From assembly GCF_005049235.1 (NCBI RefSeq), contig NZ_SUMD01000001.1:124001-188000 (forward strand): 64,000 nucleotides of DNA, in the 5' to 3' direction. This document shows, piece after piece, positions 35,848 to 44,507 of this stretch (the first letter of the stretch is position 1; every line of letters starts with the position of its first letter). Made by a program: the position numbers and the translations under genes. The notes under the pieces are model-generated. The model did not search any database. It had not been told where the DNA came from and saw nothing but the letters and a program-made list of their open reading frames with translations. The stretch comes from Rhodococcus oryzae (GTDB lineage Bacteria > Actinomycetota > Actinomycetes > Mycobacteriales > Mycobacteriaceae).

Positions 35848-36480
35848 ATGACACACATCCGCCGCATCCGTTCGCTCGCCGTCCTCGTGCCGCTGACCGC
35901 CGTCCTGCTCGGCGGGTGCTCGGCGGCCTCCTCCGAGCCCGGGTCGGCGGAGGCGGCGGAATGCGTCGACGCAACGCTCCCCAACGCCACCGCCGAGGAA
36001 CTCGTCGACGTGCTCCGGCCGAGGGGCGACGGGACCACAGACTCCGTCGAACAGAACCTGGTGGACCAGTTCGCCGCCTCGCGCCCGGCCCAGGTCGAGC
36101 GCGTCGGACAGAGCACGGTCTTCCGCAACGTGCCCGAGGGCGGCGACGCCGGGTACGCGGGTGCCGTCTGTGAGGACAGTCGCTGGGACGACATCACCGC
36201 GGGCGCGATCACGCTGAGCCCGCGCGCCGAGCGCGCCGCCATCGTGTCCGCGGGCCACGGCTACTGCGAGGCCTACGAGCAGATGCTGCCGGCCGCCGTG
36301 TCGACCGGCTCCTGGGACGACTGGGCGGGATACACGGTGGCCCTGATCGGTGCCCGACAGTCCGCGCTGGACGCCGCCAAGGCTGCGGGTCGCGACTCCT
36401 CGGCGGAGCAGCAGGCGCTGGAGGAGGAGACCAGGGCGTACGAGGCGGCGCGGCAACACATCTGCCCGCAGTTCGGCTGA
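35848..36480 (+). CDS. Hypothetical lipoprotein
   Basis: A 210-residue exported protein. The signal peptide ends in LLGGC, so Cys is lipidated and the protein is membrane-anchored outside. The mature part has several Cys (CVD, VCED, GYCEA, HICPQ) that could form disulphides, and a helical C-terminus rich in Ala/Glu (DAAKAAGRDSSAEQQALEEETRAY). I do not recognise a family. ATG at 35848 is preferred because it starts the signal peptide, after GAGGGG. It converges on the TAP-like hydrolase gene, 7 bp apart. Confidence 0.75.
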   Translation: MTHIRRIRSLAVLVPLTAVLLGGCSAASSEPGSAEAAECVDATLPNATAEELVDVLRPRGDGTTDSVEQNLVDQFAASRPAQVERVGQSTVFRNVPEGGDAGYAGAVCEDSRWDDITAGAITLSPRAERAAIVSAGHGYCEAYEQMLPAAVSTGSWDDWAGYTVALIGARQSALDAAKAAGRDSSAEQQALEEETRAYEAARQHICPQFG

Positions 36481-36487
36481 CGCCCGG

Positions 36488-38008
36488 CTACGCCTCGCAG
36501 ACGACGTCTTCGCTCGGCAGTGTGCCTTCCCTGAGGTAGTCGTTCACCGCGTCGCGCGCGCAATCGTTGGGGTAGTCCGGGAACACGGCATGCGTGCGTC
36601 CCGGCACAGTGACCAGCCTCGACCCTCGCATTGCCCGGTGCATGCCCAGGCCCTCCTCGTAAGTGGTCCTGGTGTCCCCGAGCGACTGCACCTGCAGCGC
36701 GGGGGTGTCATTGCCGATCTCGACCTGCTCGATCGGTTCCCCACGCCAGAACGCACACGGCGTGATGGAATTGTGCACGGATCCGAAGATGGGCTGGTCG
36801 GCGCGAGCGCGTTCGATGTTCAGCCAGTACCACTCCGGGTCCGTCGGCATCGCGCGGTCGCCGCAGAGGATGGCCAGGGTCGACGCGTAGTCGGGTCCCG
36901 TGCCCGACTCCGGGCGGAACATCGCCTGCAGCAGGCCCGCGAGTTTCGGCATCGGCGTCACCTGCTTGCCTGCCGCGAACTGACGGAGCTGCACCAGGGC
37001 CTCCGCGAAGGCGGCGTTGTCCGTGTCGCTGGTGGCATTGAAGTACAGCACGAACGGAAGCGTGTGGTCGTCGAGCGTGAACTGCCCCACCGTGATCGGG
37101 GTCACCGCCGCGTCGGCGATCAGTTGCTCGATGCCCACCCGCACCAATTGCGGCGTGGCGCCCAGCCCGTACTCGGCGTGGCGCGGCGCCGCCCACGCGG
37201 CGAAGTCGTCGATGGCCTTCTCGTTGGCCGGGCCCATGTCCCGGAACATCTCGATGCCGTACTTGGCCGGATCGGCAGCGCTGTCGAGCACCAGGCGGTC
37301 GATCCTCTCCGGGAACATCTGGCTGTACGTCGCGCCCAGCACGGTGCCGTAGGACCAGCCGTAGTACGAGGCCTTCTCCTCCCCCAGCGCCTCGCGGATC
37401 ACGTCGAGATCCCTGGCGATGTTGGCGGTGTTGGTGTGCGGCAACACATCCGGGTACTTGTCCCAGCACAGGTCGGCGGCCTTGGACGCCCGTTGCACGT
37501 TCTCGTCGAACCCCGATCGCCCGGCGCCGGTCGCGCGGAACCAGGTCATGTCCGTCAGCCCGCAGTCGAGCGGGGTGCTGGCGCCGAGCCCGCGGGTGTC
37601 CATCCCGATGACGTCGTAGGCGTCGGACACGTCGGGGGCCATCCCTTCGCGCAGGTTGGCAGGCATACCGAGGCCGCGGCCGCCCGGTCCACCGGGGTTG
37701 GTCAGGATGATGCCGCGCCTGCTGTCGGGGTCGGTGGACGCCATCCGGGAGATCGCGAGTTCGATGCTCGCGCCCTGCGGATCCCGGTAGTCGAGCGGGA
37801 CGTCGACGGTGGCGCACTCGCTGCCGGTCGCCGCGAGTTGCTCGTCGGCGCAGGCCGCCCACGAGACGGGCTGCCGGTAGTAGCGGTCGAGGTCGGCGGC
37901 CGACGCGCTCGGGGCCGCGGGCGCCGGATCCGGCTGGGGCTGAGTACATCCGGTGAGGATGGTGCCCACGGCCGCCGCGGCGGCCGTGATGACTGTCAGT
38001 TTTCGCAT
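36488..38008 (-). CDS. Secreted alpha/beta hydrolase with TAP-like C-terminal domain
   Basis: A 506-residue lipoprotein (LTGC lipobox, Cys21). Oxyanion motif NPGGPGGRG is at ~104, nucleophile Ser219 in YYGWSYGT, and the catalytic His at ~473 (GRTHAVFPDY). The C-terminal TAP-like domain begins near residue 390. Relatives are Streptomyces tripeptidyl aminopeptidases and mycobacterial Hip1/CaeA-type serine hydrolases. It probably trims peptides or activates detergent-like substrates outside the cell. AGGAGG precedes the ATG. It lies 84 bp after a MerR regulator on the same strand. Confidence 0.86.
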   Translation of the reverse strand: MRKLTVITAAAAAVGTILTGCTQPQPDPAPAAPSASAADLDRYYRQPVSWAACADEQLAATGSECATVDVPLDYRDPQGASIELAISRMASTDPDSRRGIILTNPGGPGGRGLGMPANLREGMAPDVSDAYDVIGMDTRGLGASTPLDCGLTDMTWFRATGAGRSGFDENVQRASKAADLCWDKYPDVLPHTNTANIARDLDVIREALGEEKASYYGWSYGTVLGATYSQMFPERIDRLVLDSAADPAKYGIEMFRDMGPANEKAIDDFAAWAAPRHAEYGLGATPQLVRVGIEQLIADAAVTPITVGQFTLDDHTLPFVLYFNATSDTDNAAFAEALVQLRQFAAGKQVTPMPKLAGLLQAMFRPESGTGPDYASTLAILCGDRAMPTDPEWYWLNIERARADQPIFGSVHNSITPCAFWRGEPIEQVEIGNDTPALQVQSLGDTRTTYEEGLGMHRAMRGSRLVTVPGRTHAVFPDYPNDCARDAVNDYLREGTLPSEDVVCEA

Positions 38009-38092
38009 GCGCGTGTACCTCCTGAGTTCGGGCATGGCAGGTAGACCCGCGGGTGACGCGGGCCTGAATGGGTGAATCGGTGGTGTGCGGCG

Positions 38093-38860
38093 CTAGGCGC
38101 CGTCGGCAAGCCGGGTGGCCACCGCCCGGACGAACCTCTCGTAACCGGTGGAGGCATTGCCGAAGCGATGCTCATCCATCAGGGCGGACATCCGCTCGTC
38201 ATCCCTGATGTACGGGACCTCGCTTGGACGCATCTGGTCGGGCAGCACCTCCGCCATGAAGGCGCAGTAGTCCGCTGCGAGCGCGTCGATCTCGGCTGCG
38301 CCGGCGTGGTCGTCGAGCCGGGAGACCCGACCGATCAGGTCGACGCCGCGCGCCCGGTGGGGTTCCGCGAGCACCCGCCGGTGGATGCCGAGCAGCCGCT
38401 CGCTCACGTCGGGACTCCCGGCCGAGACCGTGAGCGCGAGCAGCAGGAACTCCTTCTCCTGCGCGACCCATTCCGGCGACACCCCCGCGGCGAGGTACTC
38501 CGACATCACCTGCGCGAACTCGTCGGGCAGCTCCGGATCGAGGCTTCCTCGCAGGTCCGCGATGGTGCGGCGGCGGAGCGCGATGAGCCGGGACTGCTCG
38601 GCCAGTTCATCGTCCAGCGCGTCGAGCGCCTCGTGGATGCCGCCGGTCTCGCCATCGAGCAGATCGCCGATCTGGGCGATGGACAGGCCGAGGTCGCGAA
38701 GCCTGCGGATGCGGCTGAGCTGGACCAGGTCCCGCGCGCCGTAGCGGCGGTACCCGTTCGCCTCCCGCGGGGGCTCCATGAGCAGGCCACGGGCGTGGTA
38801 GTGCCGCACGGTCTTCACAGTGGTGCCCGCCAGTGATGCGAGTTCGCCGACCGTGAGCAT
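38093..38860 (-). CDS. MerR-family transcriptional regulator
   Basis: A 255-residue protein. The N-terminal winged helix-turn-helix is clear (LTVGELASLAGTTVKTVRHYHARGLL, then NGYRRYGARDLVQLSRIRRLRDLGLSIAQIGDLL). The C-terminal ~160 residues are helical and lack the Cys ligands of metal-sensing members, so a small-molecule ligand is more likely. The first candidate target is the hydrolase gene just downstream. ATG 38860 or the adjacent upstream GTG 38863 may be used. Confidence 0.85.
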   Translation of the reverse strand: MLTVGELASLAGTTVKTVRHYHARGLLMEPPREANGYRRYGARDLVQLSRIRRLRDLGLSIAQIGDLLDGETGGIHEALDALDDELAEQSRLIALRRRTIADLRGSLDPELPDEFAQVMSEYLAAGVSPEWVAQEKEFLLLALTVSAGSPDVSERLLGIHRRVLAEPHRARGVDLIGRVSRLDDHAGAAEIDALAADYCAFMAEVLPDQMRPSEVPYIRDDERMSALMDEHRFGNASTGYERFVRAVATRLADGA

Positions 38861-39207
38861 CACCGATCACCGCGCCTTCGGGCGTCGCTCGGGGTCTCGG
38901 TGCTCATCATGCCGACCATTCTGCAAGCCTGCCCCAGGGTCAGGGTCAAGTCAGAGCGTCATTCCCGCCTGAACCATCCCGTCTCGTCCGATCCCACCAG
39001 CCCCGCCAGCTCCGGCACCGGCAGCGCGCCCTGCACTGACTCGATCGGCACACCCGCCCCCAACCGCTCATGCAACTGCATAACCTCAGCTCAGGCCGAT
39101 CCTCTGATTGAACGACAGCAGTTTTAGGGGACTGCCGACCCGTACCGTTCGGTCTGCCAGACTCTCCGAGCAACCACTGAGCTTGACCCTCCAGAGACGG
39201 ACTTGGA
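38861..39207. other. Gene-free stretch with a dprA remnant
   Basis: About 345 bp with no intact gene. Its only supported content is a decayed 3' end of a second dprA copy. The right part (39094-39207) is less GC-rich and probably holds the promoter of the DUF2510 gene, but no clear -35/-10 pair can be assigned. Confidence 0.6.
38959..39063 (-). pseudogene. Remnant of a second dprA 3' end
   Basis: Read on the minus strand, this stretch encodes 34 residues, the last 33 before a TGA stop matching the last 33 residues of the intact DprA downstream at 26 positions (GALPV.ELAGLVGSD.TGWFRR is shared). Upstream of it the frame quickly reaches a stop and similarity ends. The intact dprA lies 1 kb to the right, with a DUF2510 gene between. 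This points to gene replacement or insertion at the dprA 3' end that left a divergent copy of the tail behind. Confidence 0.85.
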
Positions 39208-39900
39208 ATGCTCCCTCCCGCTGGCTGGCACCCGGACCCATACGATCCAAGCGCAAGTGAGCGCTACTGGGACGGCGAGAGATGGACCGACCAGGTGCGT
39301 CCGCGTGTGGCCAGTATTGGGGTCAAGAAGAAGCATCAAAATTGGCCTTGGCTGGTCGGTGCGGCTGTGGTTGCGTTCATCGCATTCGGGGCAATGACCG
39401 ACGGCGGTGACACCGGATCCGATGCCGGAACGACGGTTACCGCGACGGTTCAACCGGTTTCCTCGACGCCGCAAGCAACGACAACAGCGAGGACGGTTCC
39501 GCCCTCATCGCAACCGGCGACGGTACCGGTTTCACCGGTTGTCGAGTCCACGCCGCAGCGGCCGATCACCACCGAACCCACACTGTCACTCGAAGCCTCG
39601 TGCAGCGACTCGGAATGGCGAGAGTCGATGGGGCTCGAGGGCGACAGACTCTGCGGATCGACGTGGGTCCCGAGAAACCAGCCGCCAGCTCCTGCACCGC
39701 TATTCTCCCCTCCCACGACAACGGTGGCACCTGCGCCCGCACCGGTCTACTCGCCTCCAGCAGTGGAGCGATCCGGAGGAACAGTTCACCCGGGGTCGTT
39801 CTGCTCCACTCCAGGAGCGACTGGTGTCACCACGAAGGGCAAATCAATGGTGTGCGATGTCGCCAGCGACGGAAAGGATCGTTGGCAGTCCGCGTACTAG
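39208..39900 (+). CDS. DUF2510-domain membrane-anchored protein
   Basis: A 230-residue protein. The N-terminal DUF2510 motif is plain (PAGWHPDPYDPSASERYWDGERWTDQVRP, about residues 4-32). One membrane helix follows (~50-62), then a long Thr/Pro/Ser-rich linker (~70-115 and 155-185). A short C-terminal Cys-pair domain (PGSFCSTP, later KSMVCDVASDGKDRWQS) ends it. The outer part is probably outside the membrane. Role unknown; DUF2510 proteins are common in actinobacteria. GC and codon style differ somewhat from the surroundings, and it lies between two dprA 3' ends, which suggests acquisition. Confidence 0.8.
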   Translation: MLPPAGWHPDPYDPSASERYWDGERWTDQVRPRVASIGVKKKHQNWPWLVGAAVVAFIAFGAMTDGGDTGSDAGTTVTATVQPVSSTPQATTTARTVPPSSQPATVPVSPVVESTPQRPITTEPTLSLEASCSDSEWRESMGLEGDRLCGSTWVPRNQPPAPAPLFSPPTTTVAPAPAPVYSPPAVERSGGTVHPGSFCSTPGATGVTTKGKSMVCDVASDGKDRWQSAY

Positions 39901-39985
39901 CCGGTGCCGAGCAGCCTGAGTCCCGAACCCTCCGGGCCTGCCACGATGGCCGGAACCCGCGGATTCGTAACTCTTTCTCCCGATT

Positions 39986-41104
39986 TCACCCGCGCCTGAA
40001 CCACCCCGTCCCGTCCGAGCCGACCAGCCCGGCCAGCTCCAGCACCGGCAACGCGCCCCGCACCGATCCGATCGGCAGCCCCGAGCCCTCCGACAGCTCG
40101 CGGACGCCCACCGACCCCGACGCGGGCAGCGCGTCGTACACCAGCGCCGCCTTGGCGGAGAGACCGTCGAGCGCGCGCACCGGGCCGCCGTCCTCGCCTG
40201 CCACCCCCACCGGCCCGGCCGCCTCCACCACATCGGCGGCCCGCGCCGCGAGCAGCGCCTCACCCTCCCGGATCATCCGGTGGCACCCCACCGAGGACGC
40301 CGAGGTGACCGGGCCCGGCACCGCCAGCACCGGACGGCCCAGCCGCGACGCCCACGTCGCGGTGTTACGCGCCCCGCTGCGGGCACCCGCCTCCACCACC
40401 AGCACCGCGTCCGCGAGCGCGGCGACCAGCCGGTTGCGGGCCAGGAAGCGGTGCCGGGCCGGGGTGATGCCCGGAGCATATTCGCTGACCACCGCGCCTT
40501 CCCTGGCGATCTCCCGCAACAGCCGCGCGTGCCCGGCCGGATAGGCCCGGTCCACCCCGCACGCCAGCACCGCCACCGTCGCACCGCCCGCGGCCAGGGC
40601 TGCGCGGTGCGCGGCGCCGTCGATGCCGTACGCACCTCCCGAGACGACGGTCCAGCCCCGGCCCGCGAGGTCGTCGACGAACTGCCCGGTGACGTGCTCG
40701 CCGTAGCCGCTGGCGGCCCGGGTCCCGACCACCGCGACCGCCCGATCGGTCAGCTCGGTCAGCGGCCGCTCCCCCAGCACCCACAGCGCCAGCGGCGGCG
40801 CCGACTCACGGTCGCGCCGCGAGTCGAGACCGTCGAAGGCCAACAGCCGCCACGCCGGCCAGTCCTCGTCGTCGGGCGTGAGCAGCCTGCCGCCCAACCG
40901 CCCGACGAGGTCGAGGTCGCGGGCCGCGGAGTCGATGTGCCTGCGCGCCTGCGTCCGCGTGCGCAGCGCCTCCGGCAACTCCGCGCCATGCACGGCCCGC
41001 GCCGCCTCCTCCGGCCCCACCGCCTCGACCAGTTCCACCAGCGGAGCACACGGACCCTGTGCCACCTGCGACAGATACGCCCAGGCCTCCCGTCGCGCGC
41101 TCAT
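39986..41104 (-). CDS. dprA: DNA-processing protein DprA
   Basis: A 372-residue protein that, in competent bacteria, binds incoming single-stranded DNA and loads RecA; many non-competent actinobacteria keep it. The Rossmann-like core is visible: RAVAVVGTRAASGYGEHV, VSGGAYGIDGAAHRAAL, and later RNRLVAALADAVLVVEAGARSG. A winged-helix tail ends in GTGWFRRG. The ATG overlaps the yifB stop (ATGA), which fixes the start. It is the third gene of yraN-yifB-dprA. Confidence 0.93.
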   Translation of the reverse strand: MSARREAWAYLSQVAQGPCAPLVELVEAVGPEEAARAVHGAELPEALRTRTQARRHIDSAARDLDLVGRLGGRLLTPDDEDWPAWRLLAFDGLDSRRDRESAPPLALWVLGERPLTELTDRAVAVVGTRAASGYGEHVTGQFVDDLAGRGWTVVSGGAYGIDGAAHRAALAAGGATVAVLACGVDRAYPAGHARLLREIAREGAVVSEYAPGITPARHRFLARNRLVAALADAVLVVEAGARSGARNTATWASRLGRPVLAVPGPVTSASSVGCHRMIREGEALLAARAADVVEAAGPVGVAGEDGGPVRALDGLSAKAALVYDALPASGSVGVRELSEGSGLPIGSVRGALPVLELAGLVGSDGTGWFRRG

Positions 41105-42609
41105 TCGCCCCGCCGATCCCGGTAGCCCAGCGCGCACCCCACCTGGTCCTCCTCTGGCAACGCCAGGCCGGCGAGGTCCGCGAGCGTCCACGCGACCCGG
41201 AGCGCGCGATCGGCGCCGCGGGCGGTGATCTGCCCCTCCCGCAGCGCCCCCTCCAGCGGACGGAGCGCGGCACGGGAGATCCGGAACCGTTGCCGCAGAG
41301 CCGGACCCGGCACCTCCGCGTTGGTCCGCCAGCCGAACTCACGCCACCGCTCGACCGCCGTCGCGCGGGCGGCGGCCACCCGCCCGCGAACCTCCGCCGT
41401 CGACTCGGCGGCCTCCCCGTTCAGCGCGCCGACCGAGAGAGGCTGCATGCTCACCCGCAGATCCACCCGGTCGAGCAGCGGACCCGACAGCTTCCCCAGG
41501 TAGCGCCTGCGCGCGGTCGGCGCGCAGACGCAGTCCTCCGTGCGGGGCGGCGCGCACGGGCACGGATTCGCCGCCAGCACCAGCTGGAACCGCGCCGGAT
41601 AGCAAGCCACCCCGTCCCGCCGCGCGATCCGGACCTCACCGTCCTCGAGCGGGGTGCGCAGCGCCTCCAGCGCCTTCACACCGAGCTCGGCGCACTCATC
41701 GAGGAAGAGCACGCCCCGATGCGCCCGGCTCACCGCGCCGGGCCTGGCCATCCCGGACCCGCCGCCGACCAGCGCGCTGATCGAACACGTGTGGTGCGGG
41801 GCAACGAACGGCGGTTCGGTGATCAGCGGCCGCTCGCTGGTGAGCAGCCCCGCCACCGAATGGATCGCGGTCACCTCGAGCGCCTCCTGCTCGCTCAGCG
41901 GGGGCAGCACCCCCGGAAGACGTTGGGCCAGCATCGTCTTCCCGATGCCGGGCGGACCGGTCAGCATCAGGTGGTGCGCGCCCGCGGCCGCCACCTCAAG
42001 CGCCAGGCGCGCGTCGCCCTGGCCCGCCACGTCGCTGAGGTCGGCCGTCGTCCGCTCGGGCGGCACCTCCAACGGGGCAGGCCCCGGCAGCACCAACTCC
42101 CCTCGCAACCACTCGATCACCTCCCGCAGGTTGCGCGCCCCCCACACCTCGATGCCGTCCACCAGGCCGGCCTCGGCCAGCGCCTGGTACGGCACCACCA
42201 CGGCGGGCCGTCCCGCGGACTTGGCCGCCAACACGGCTGGCAGCACGCCGCGGACCCCGCGCAGCCGGCCGTCCAGGGCGAGCTCGCCGAGCAGCACCGC
42301 CTTGTCCAGGTCCGCGCTCGGCACCCGTCCGTCCGCGACCAGGACCGCGCAGGCCAGCGCGAGGTCGAAGCCGCTGCCACCCTTCGGCAGGGTCGCGGGC
42401 GAGAGCGCCAGGATCACCCGCGAATCCGGCCATCGCTCACCGGAGTTGGTGACCGCGGCCCGCACCCGGTCCCGCGATTCCTGCAGCGCGGTGTCGGGCA
42501 GCCCGACCAGGTGCACCCCGGGCAACCCACGCCCGATGTCCGCCTCGATCTCCACCAGCTGACCGTCGACGCCGCGCACCGCCACCGCGTAGGCCCGCCC
42601 GAGCGCCAT
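41101..42609 (-). CDS. YifB/ComM-family Mg chelatase-like AAA+ ATPase
   Basis: A 502-residue protein. An N-terminal Lon-like ChlI domain (~20-140) is followed by the AAA+ core with Walker A TGPPGIGKTML, Walker B GVLFLDECAELG, a Cys-rich insert (NPCPCAPP) and a C-terminal Mg-chelatase lid. ComM acts as a hexameric branch-migration helicase in natural transformation in Gram-negatives; the actinobacterial role is untested. It overlaps yraN upstream (TGATG) and dprA downstream. Confidence 0.93.
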   Translation of the reverse strand: MALGRAYAVAVRGVDGQLVEIEADIGRGLPGVHLVGLPDTALQESRDRVRAAVTNSGERWPDSRVILALSPATLPKGGSGFDLALACAVLVADGRVPSADLDKAVLLGELALDGRLRGVRGVLPAVLAAKSAGRPAVVVPYQALAEAGLVDGIEVWGARNLREVIEWLRGELVLPGPAPLEVPPERTTADLSDVAGQGDARLALEVAAAGAHHLMLTGPPGIGKTMLAQRLPGVLPPLSEQEALEVTAIHSVAGLLTSERPLITEPPFVAPHHTCSISALVGGGSGMARPGAVSRAHRGVLFLDECAELGVKALEALRTPLEDGEVRIARRDGVACYPARFQLVLAANPCPCAPPRTEDCVCAPTARRRYLGKLSGPLLDRVDLRVSMQPLSVGALNGEAAESTAEVRGRVAAARATAVERWREFGWRTNAEVPGPALRQRFRISRAALRPLEGALREGQITARGADRALRVAWTLADLAGLALPEEDQVGCALGYRDRRGE

Positions 42610-42965
42610 CAGAACACCGCGCGCAGGTGCTCGAGCACCGGATCTCGGCCGGACTCGACAACGACGGCGACCACGTCGAACCGCACGTGCCGCCAGCCGT
42701 GCGGCTGCTCGGCCAGCCACAACCCGGCCAGCCGGCGGATCCGGCCCTGCTTCGCGAACGTGACCGCCTCGGCCGGCGTGCCGTAGCCCCGGCCCGATCG
42801 CGTCTTCACCTCGACGAAGACGACCGCGTCCCCCTCCCTGGCGATGAGATCCAGCTCCCCGTAGCGGCACCGCCAGTTCCTCGCGAGGATCGTCAGGCCC
42901 GCTTGGGCGAGGTGGCCCGCCGCCAACTCCTCACCCCATGCCCCCAGCTCCAGGTTTCGTGCCAT
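42609..42965 (-). CDS. YraN/UPF0102 family endonuclease-like protein
   Basis: A 118-residue protein with the Holliday-junction-resolvase-like core: GAWGEELAAGHLAQ, then YGELDLIAREGDAVVFVEVKTR, holding the E-D-ExK set. The family is predicted to be nuclease-like, but its activity is not proven. The ATG at 42965 starts the homology. It leads the yraN-yifB-dprA unit, a conserved trio linked to DNA uptake or repair. Confidence 0.9.
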   Translation of the reverse strand: MARNLELGAWGEELAAGHLAQAGLTILARNWRCRYGELDLIAREGDAVVFVEVKTRSGRGYGTPAEAVTFAKQGRIRRLAGLWLAEQPHGWRHVRFDVVAVVVESGRDPVLEHLRAVF

Positions 42966-43132
42966 GACCAGACCCTGCACCGCGGCCGGGACGAATCGCA
43001 CCCGGCGACGGCCGATTTCGCGGTGCCTGTGGACGGATCCCGGCCTGTGGAGAACGCAGCAGACCGACCCTGTCACCGGCGGCACCTACACTCGGCCGGT
43101 CGCCCGATTCCCGCCCACAGACAGGAGGCTGC

Positions 43133-43711
43133 GTGGCCAACCGCACGTACCTCTACACCACTCCCCTTGACCCACAGACGGATCCGCCCGCGACCGGCAC
43201 CCAGCGTCTCGCCGGCGTCTCCGAGTGGTCGTATGCGATACCTCTGGTCCCCCGGATCCTCGTCTCCGTGGACCCCCGTGCCCGCCCGTCGATCATCTGG
43301 GACGACACCCCCGACCTGATCGCGGTCACCGCGCGCTGCGGCCCCGGCATCGCCCGGCTCGAGAAGTTCCTGAGTCGCATCGACCACCCGGGTCTCGGCA
43401 CGATGGCCGAGGACGCGCTGCGCTTCCTGCGCGCCCACACCGACCCGGACGACCACTTCGTCCTCGAATGCGGCGAGATCTTCGCGATGGACGACGAGCC
43501 GTTCGCCGACCAGGGTGCGGCGCTGCTGGCAGGCCTCGCGGACATCGACGCCGAGATGGAGGCCGCGATGGCTCAGCTCGCGCCCACAAGGCCGAGTTTC
43601 TGGCAGCGGCTGTTCACGCCGTCACAGGAGAGCATCGAGGAACCCCTCCGCGAGCTCGGCCTGGGCTACTGGTCCGACGCGCTGTACTTCGAGCTCGACG
43701 GCCCACGATAG
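43133..43711 (+). CDS. Hypothetical protein next to DUF2786 gene
   Basis: A 192-residue soluble acidic protein of unrecognised family. It has an ordered first half (ANRTYLYTTPLDP, WSYAIPLVPRILVSVD) and an acidic helical middle (GLADIDAEMEAAMAQL). No signal peptide, membrane helix or metal motif is seen. GTG start after GGAGGCTGC. It lies divergent from yraN and 37 bp before the DUF2786 gene. Confidence 0.72.
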   Translation: MANRTYLYTTPLDPQTDPPATGTQRLAGVSEWSYAIPLVPRILVSVDPRARPSIIWDDTPDLIAVTARCGPGIARLEKFLSRIDHPGLGTMAEDALRFLRAHTDPDDHFVLECGEIFAMDDEPFADQGAALLAGLADIDAEMEAAMAQLAPTRPSFWQRLFTPSQESIEEPLRELGLGYWSDALYFELDGPR

Positions 43712-43748
43712 GCGCGGCGCGTCGGTGCCGCGGTCTACGCTCGTCCGG

Positions 43749-44507
43749 GTGAGTTCCGAGAAGATGCTGGCCCGGATCGGCGGTCTGCTCCGCCAGGCCG
43801 AGTCCACCACCAATCCGCACGAGGCCCAGGCCTTCATGGAGGCCGCGCAGCGCCTGGCCACCGCGACCTCGATCGACCTCGCCGTCGCGCGCTCGCACAC
43901 CTCGCGCCGCGAGCAGCGCGTCACCCCCACCCAGCGGGTCGTCGCGATCGGCGAGACCGGCAAGAAGGGCCTGCGCACCTACGTGCACCTGTTCGTCAGC
44001 ATCGCGGCCGCCAACGACGTGCAGTGCGACGTCGCGCACAACTCGACGCAGGTGTTCGCCTACGGCTTCGGCACCGACATCGACGCCTGCGAGGCGCTGT
44101 ACTCGAGCCTGCTCGTGCAGATGGTCCGGGCCTCGGACGCGTTCATCAAGTCGGGCGCGCACCGGCCGGTCGCCGGGGTCACGGCCCGGCTGAACTTCCA
44201 GCTCGCGTTCGCCGCCCGGATCGGCGAGCGGCTGGCCACCGCGAAGAAGGCCGCCGAGGCCGAGGCGGTGCGCGCGGACGAGTCCACGGGCACCGAACTG
44301 ACAGGTACCGCGCTGGTGCTGCGCGACAAGCAGCTCGAGCTGTCCGACTTCTACCGTCAGACCTCGCAGGCGCGCGGGACCTGGCGGGGGTCCAAGGCCA
44401 CAGCGGGGCACTCCTCGACCGCGCGGCGGGCGGGCGACAGGGCAGGCCGGGCCGCGCGCCTCGGCCACGCGCCGGAGCTCGCGGGCGCGAGGAAGCAGCT
44501 CGAGTGA
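43749..44507 (+). CDS. DUF2786 domain protein
   Basis: A 252-residue protein. Residues ~2-42 match DUF2786 (SEKMLARIGGLLRQAESTTNPHEAQAFMEAAQRLATATSIDL). The rest (GLRTYVHLFVSIAAANDVQCD, FGTDIDACEALYSSLLVQM) is the extension usually found with it, and a Lys/Arg/Ala tail ends it. Phage proteins carry similar domains, and function is unknown. GTG at 43749 begins the homology. It overlaps the next gene as GTGA, so the pair is translationally coupled. Confidence 0.85.
   Translation: MSSEKMLARIGGLLRQAESTTNPHEAQAFMEAAQRLATATSIDLAVARSHTSRREQRVTPTQRVVAIGETGKKGLRTYVHLFVSIAAANDVQCDVAHNSTQVFAYGFGTDIDACEALYSSLLVQMVRASDAFIKSGAHRPVAGVTARLNFQLAFAARIGERLATAKKAAEAEAVRADESTGTELTGTALVLRDKQLELSDFYRQTSQARGTWRGSKATAGHSSTARRAGDRAGRAARLGHAPELAGARKQLE

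Noticed and set aside
38946-39173. Small minus-strand open frame of 75 codons in the dprA-remnant region
   Set aside because: It is in a different frame from the DprA-like reading and has an unlikely Arg/Cys/Trp-rich composition.
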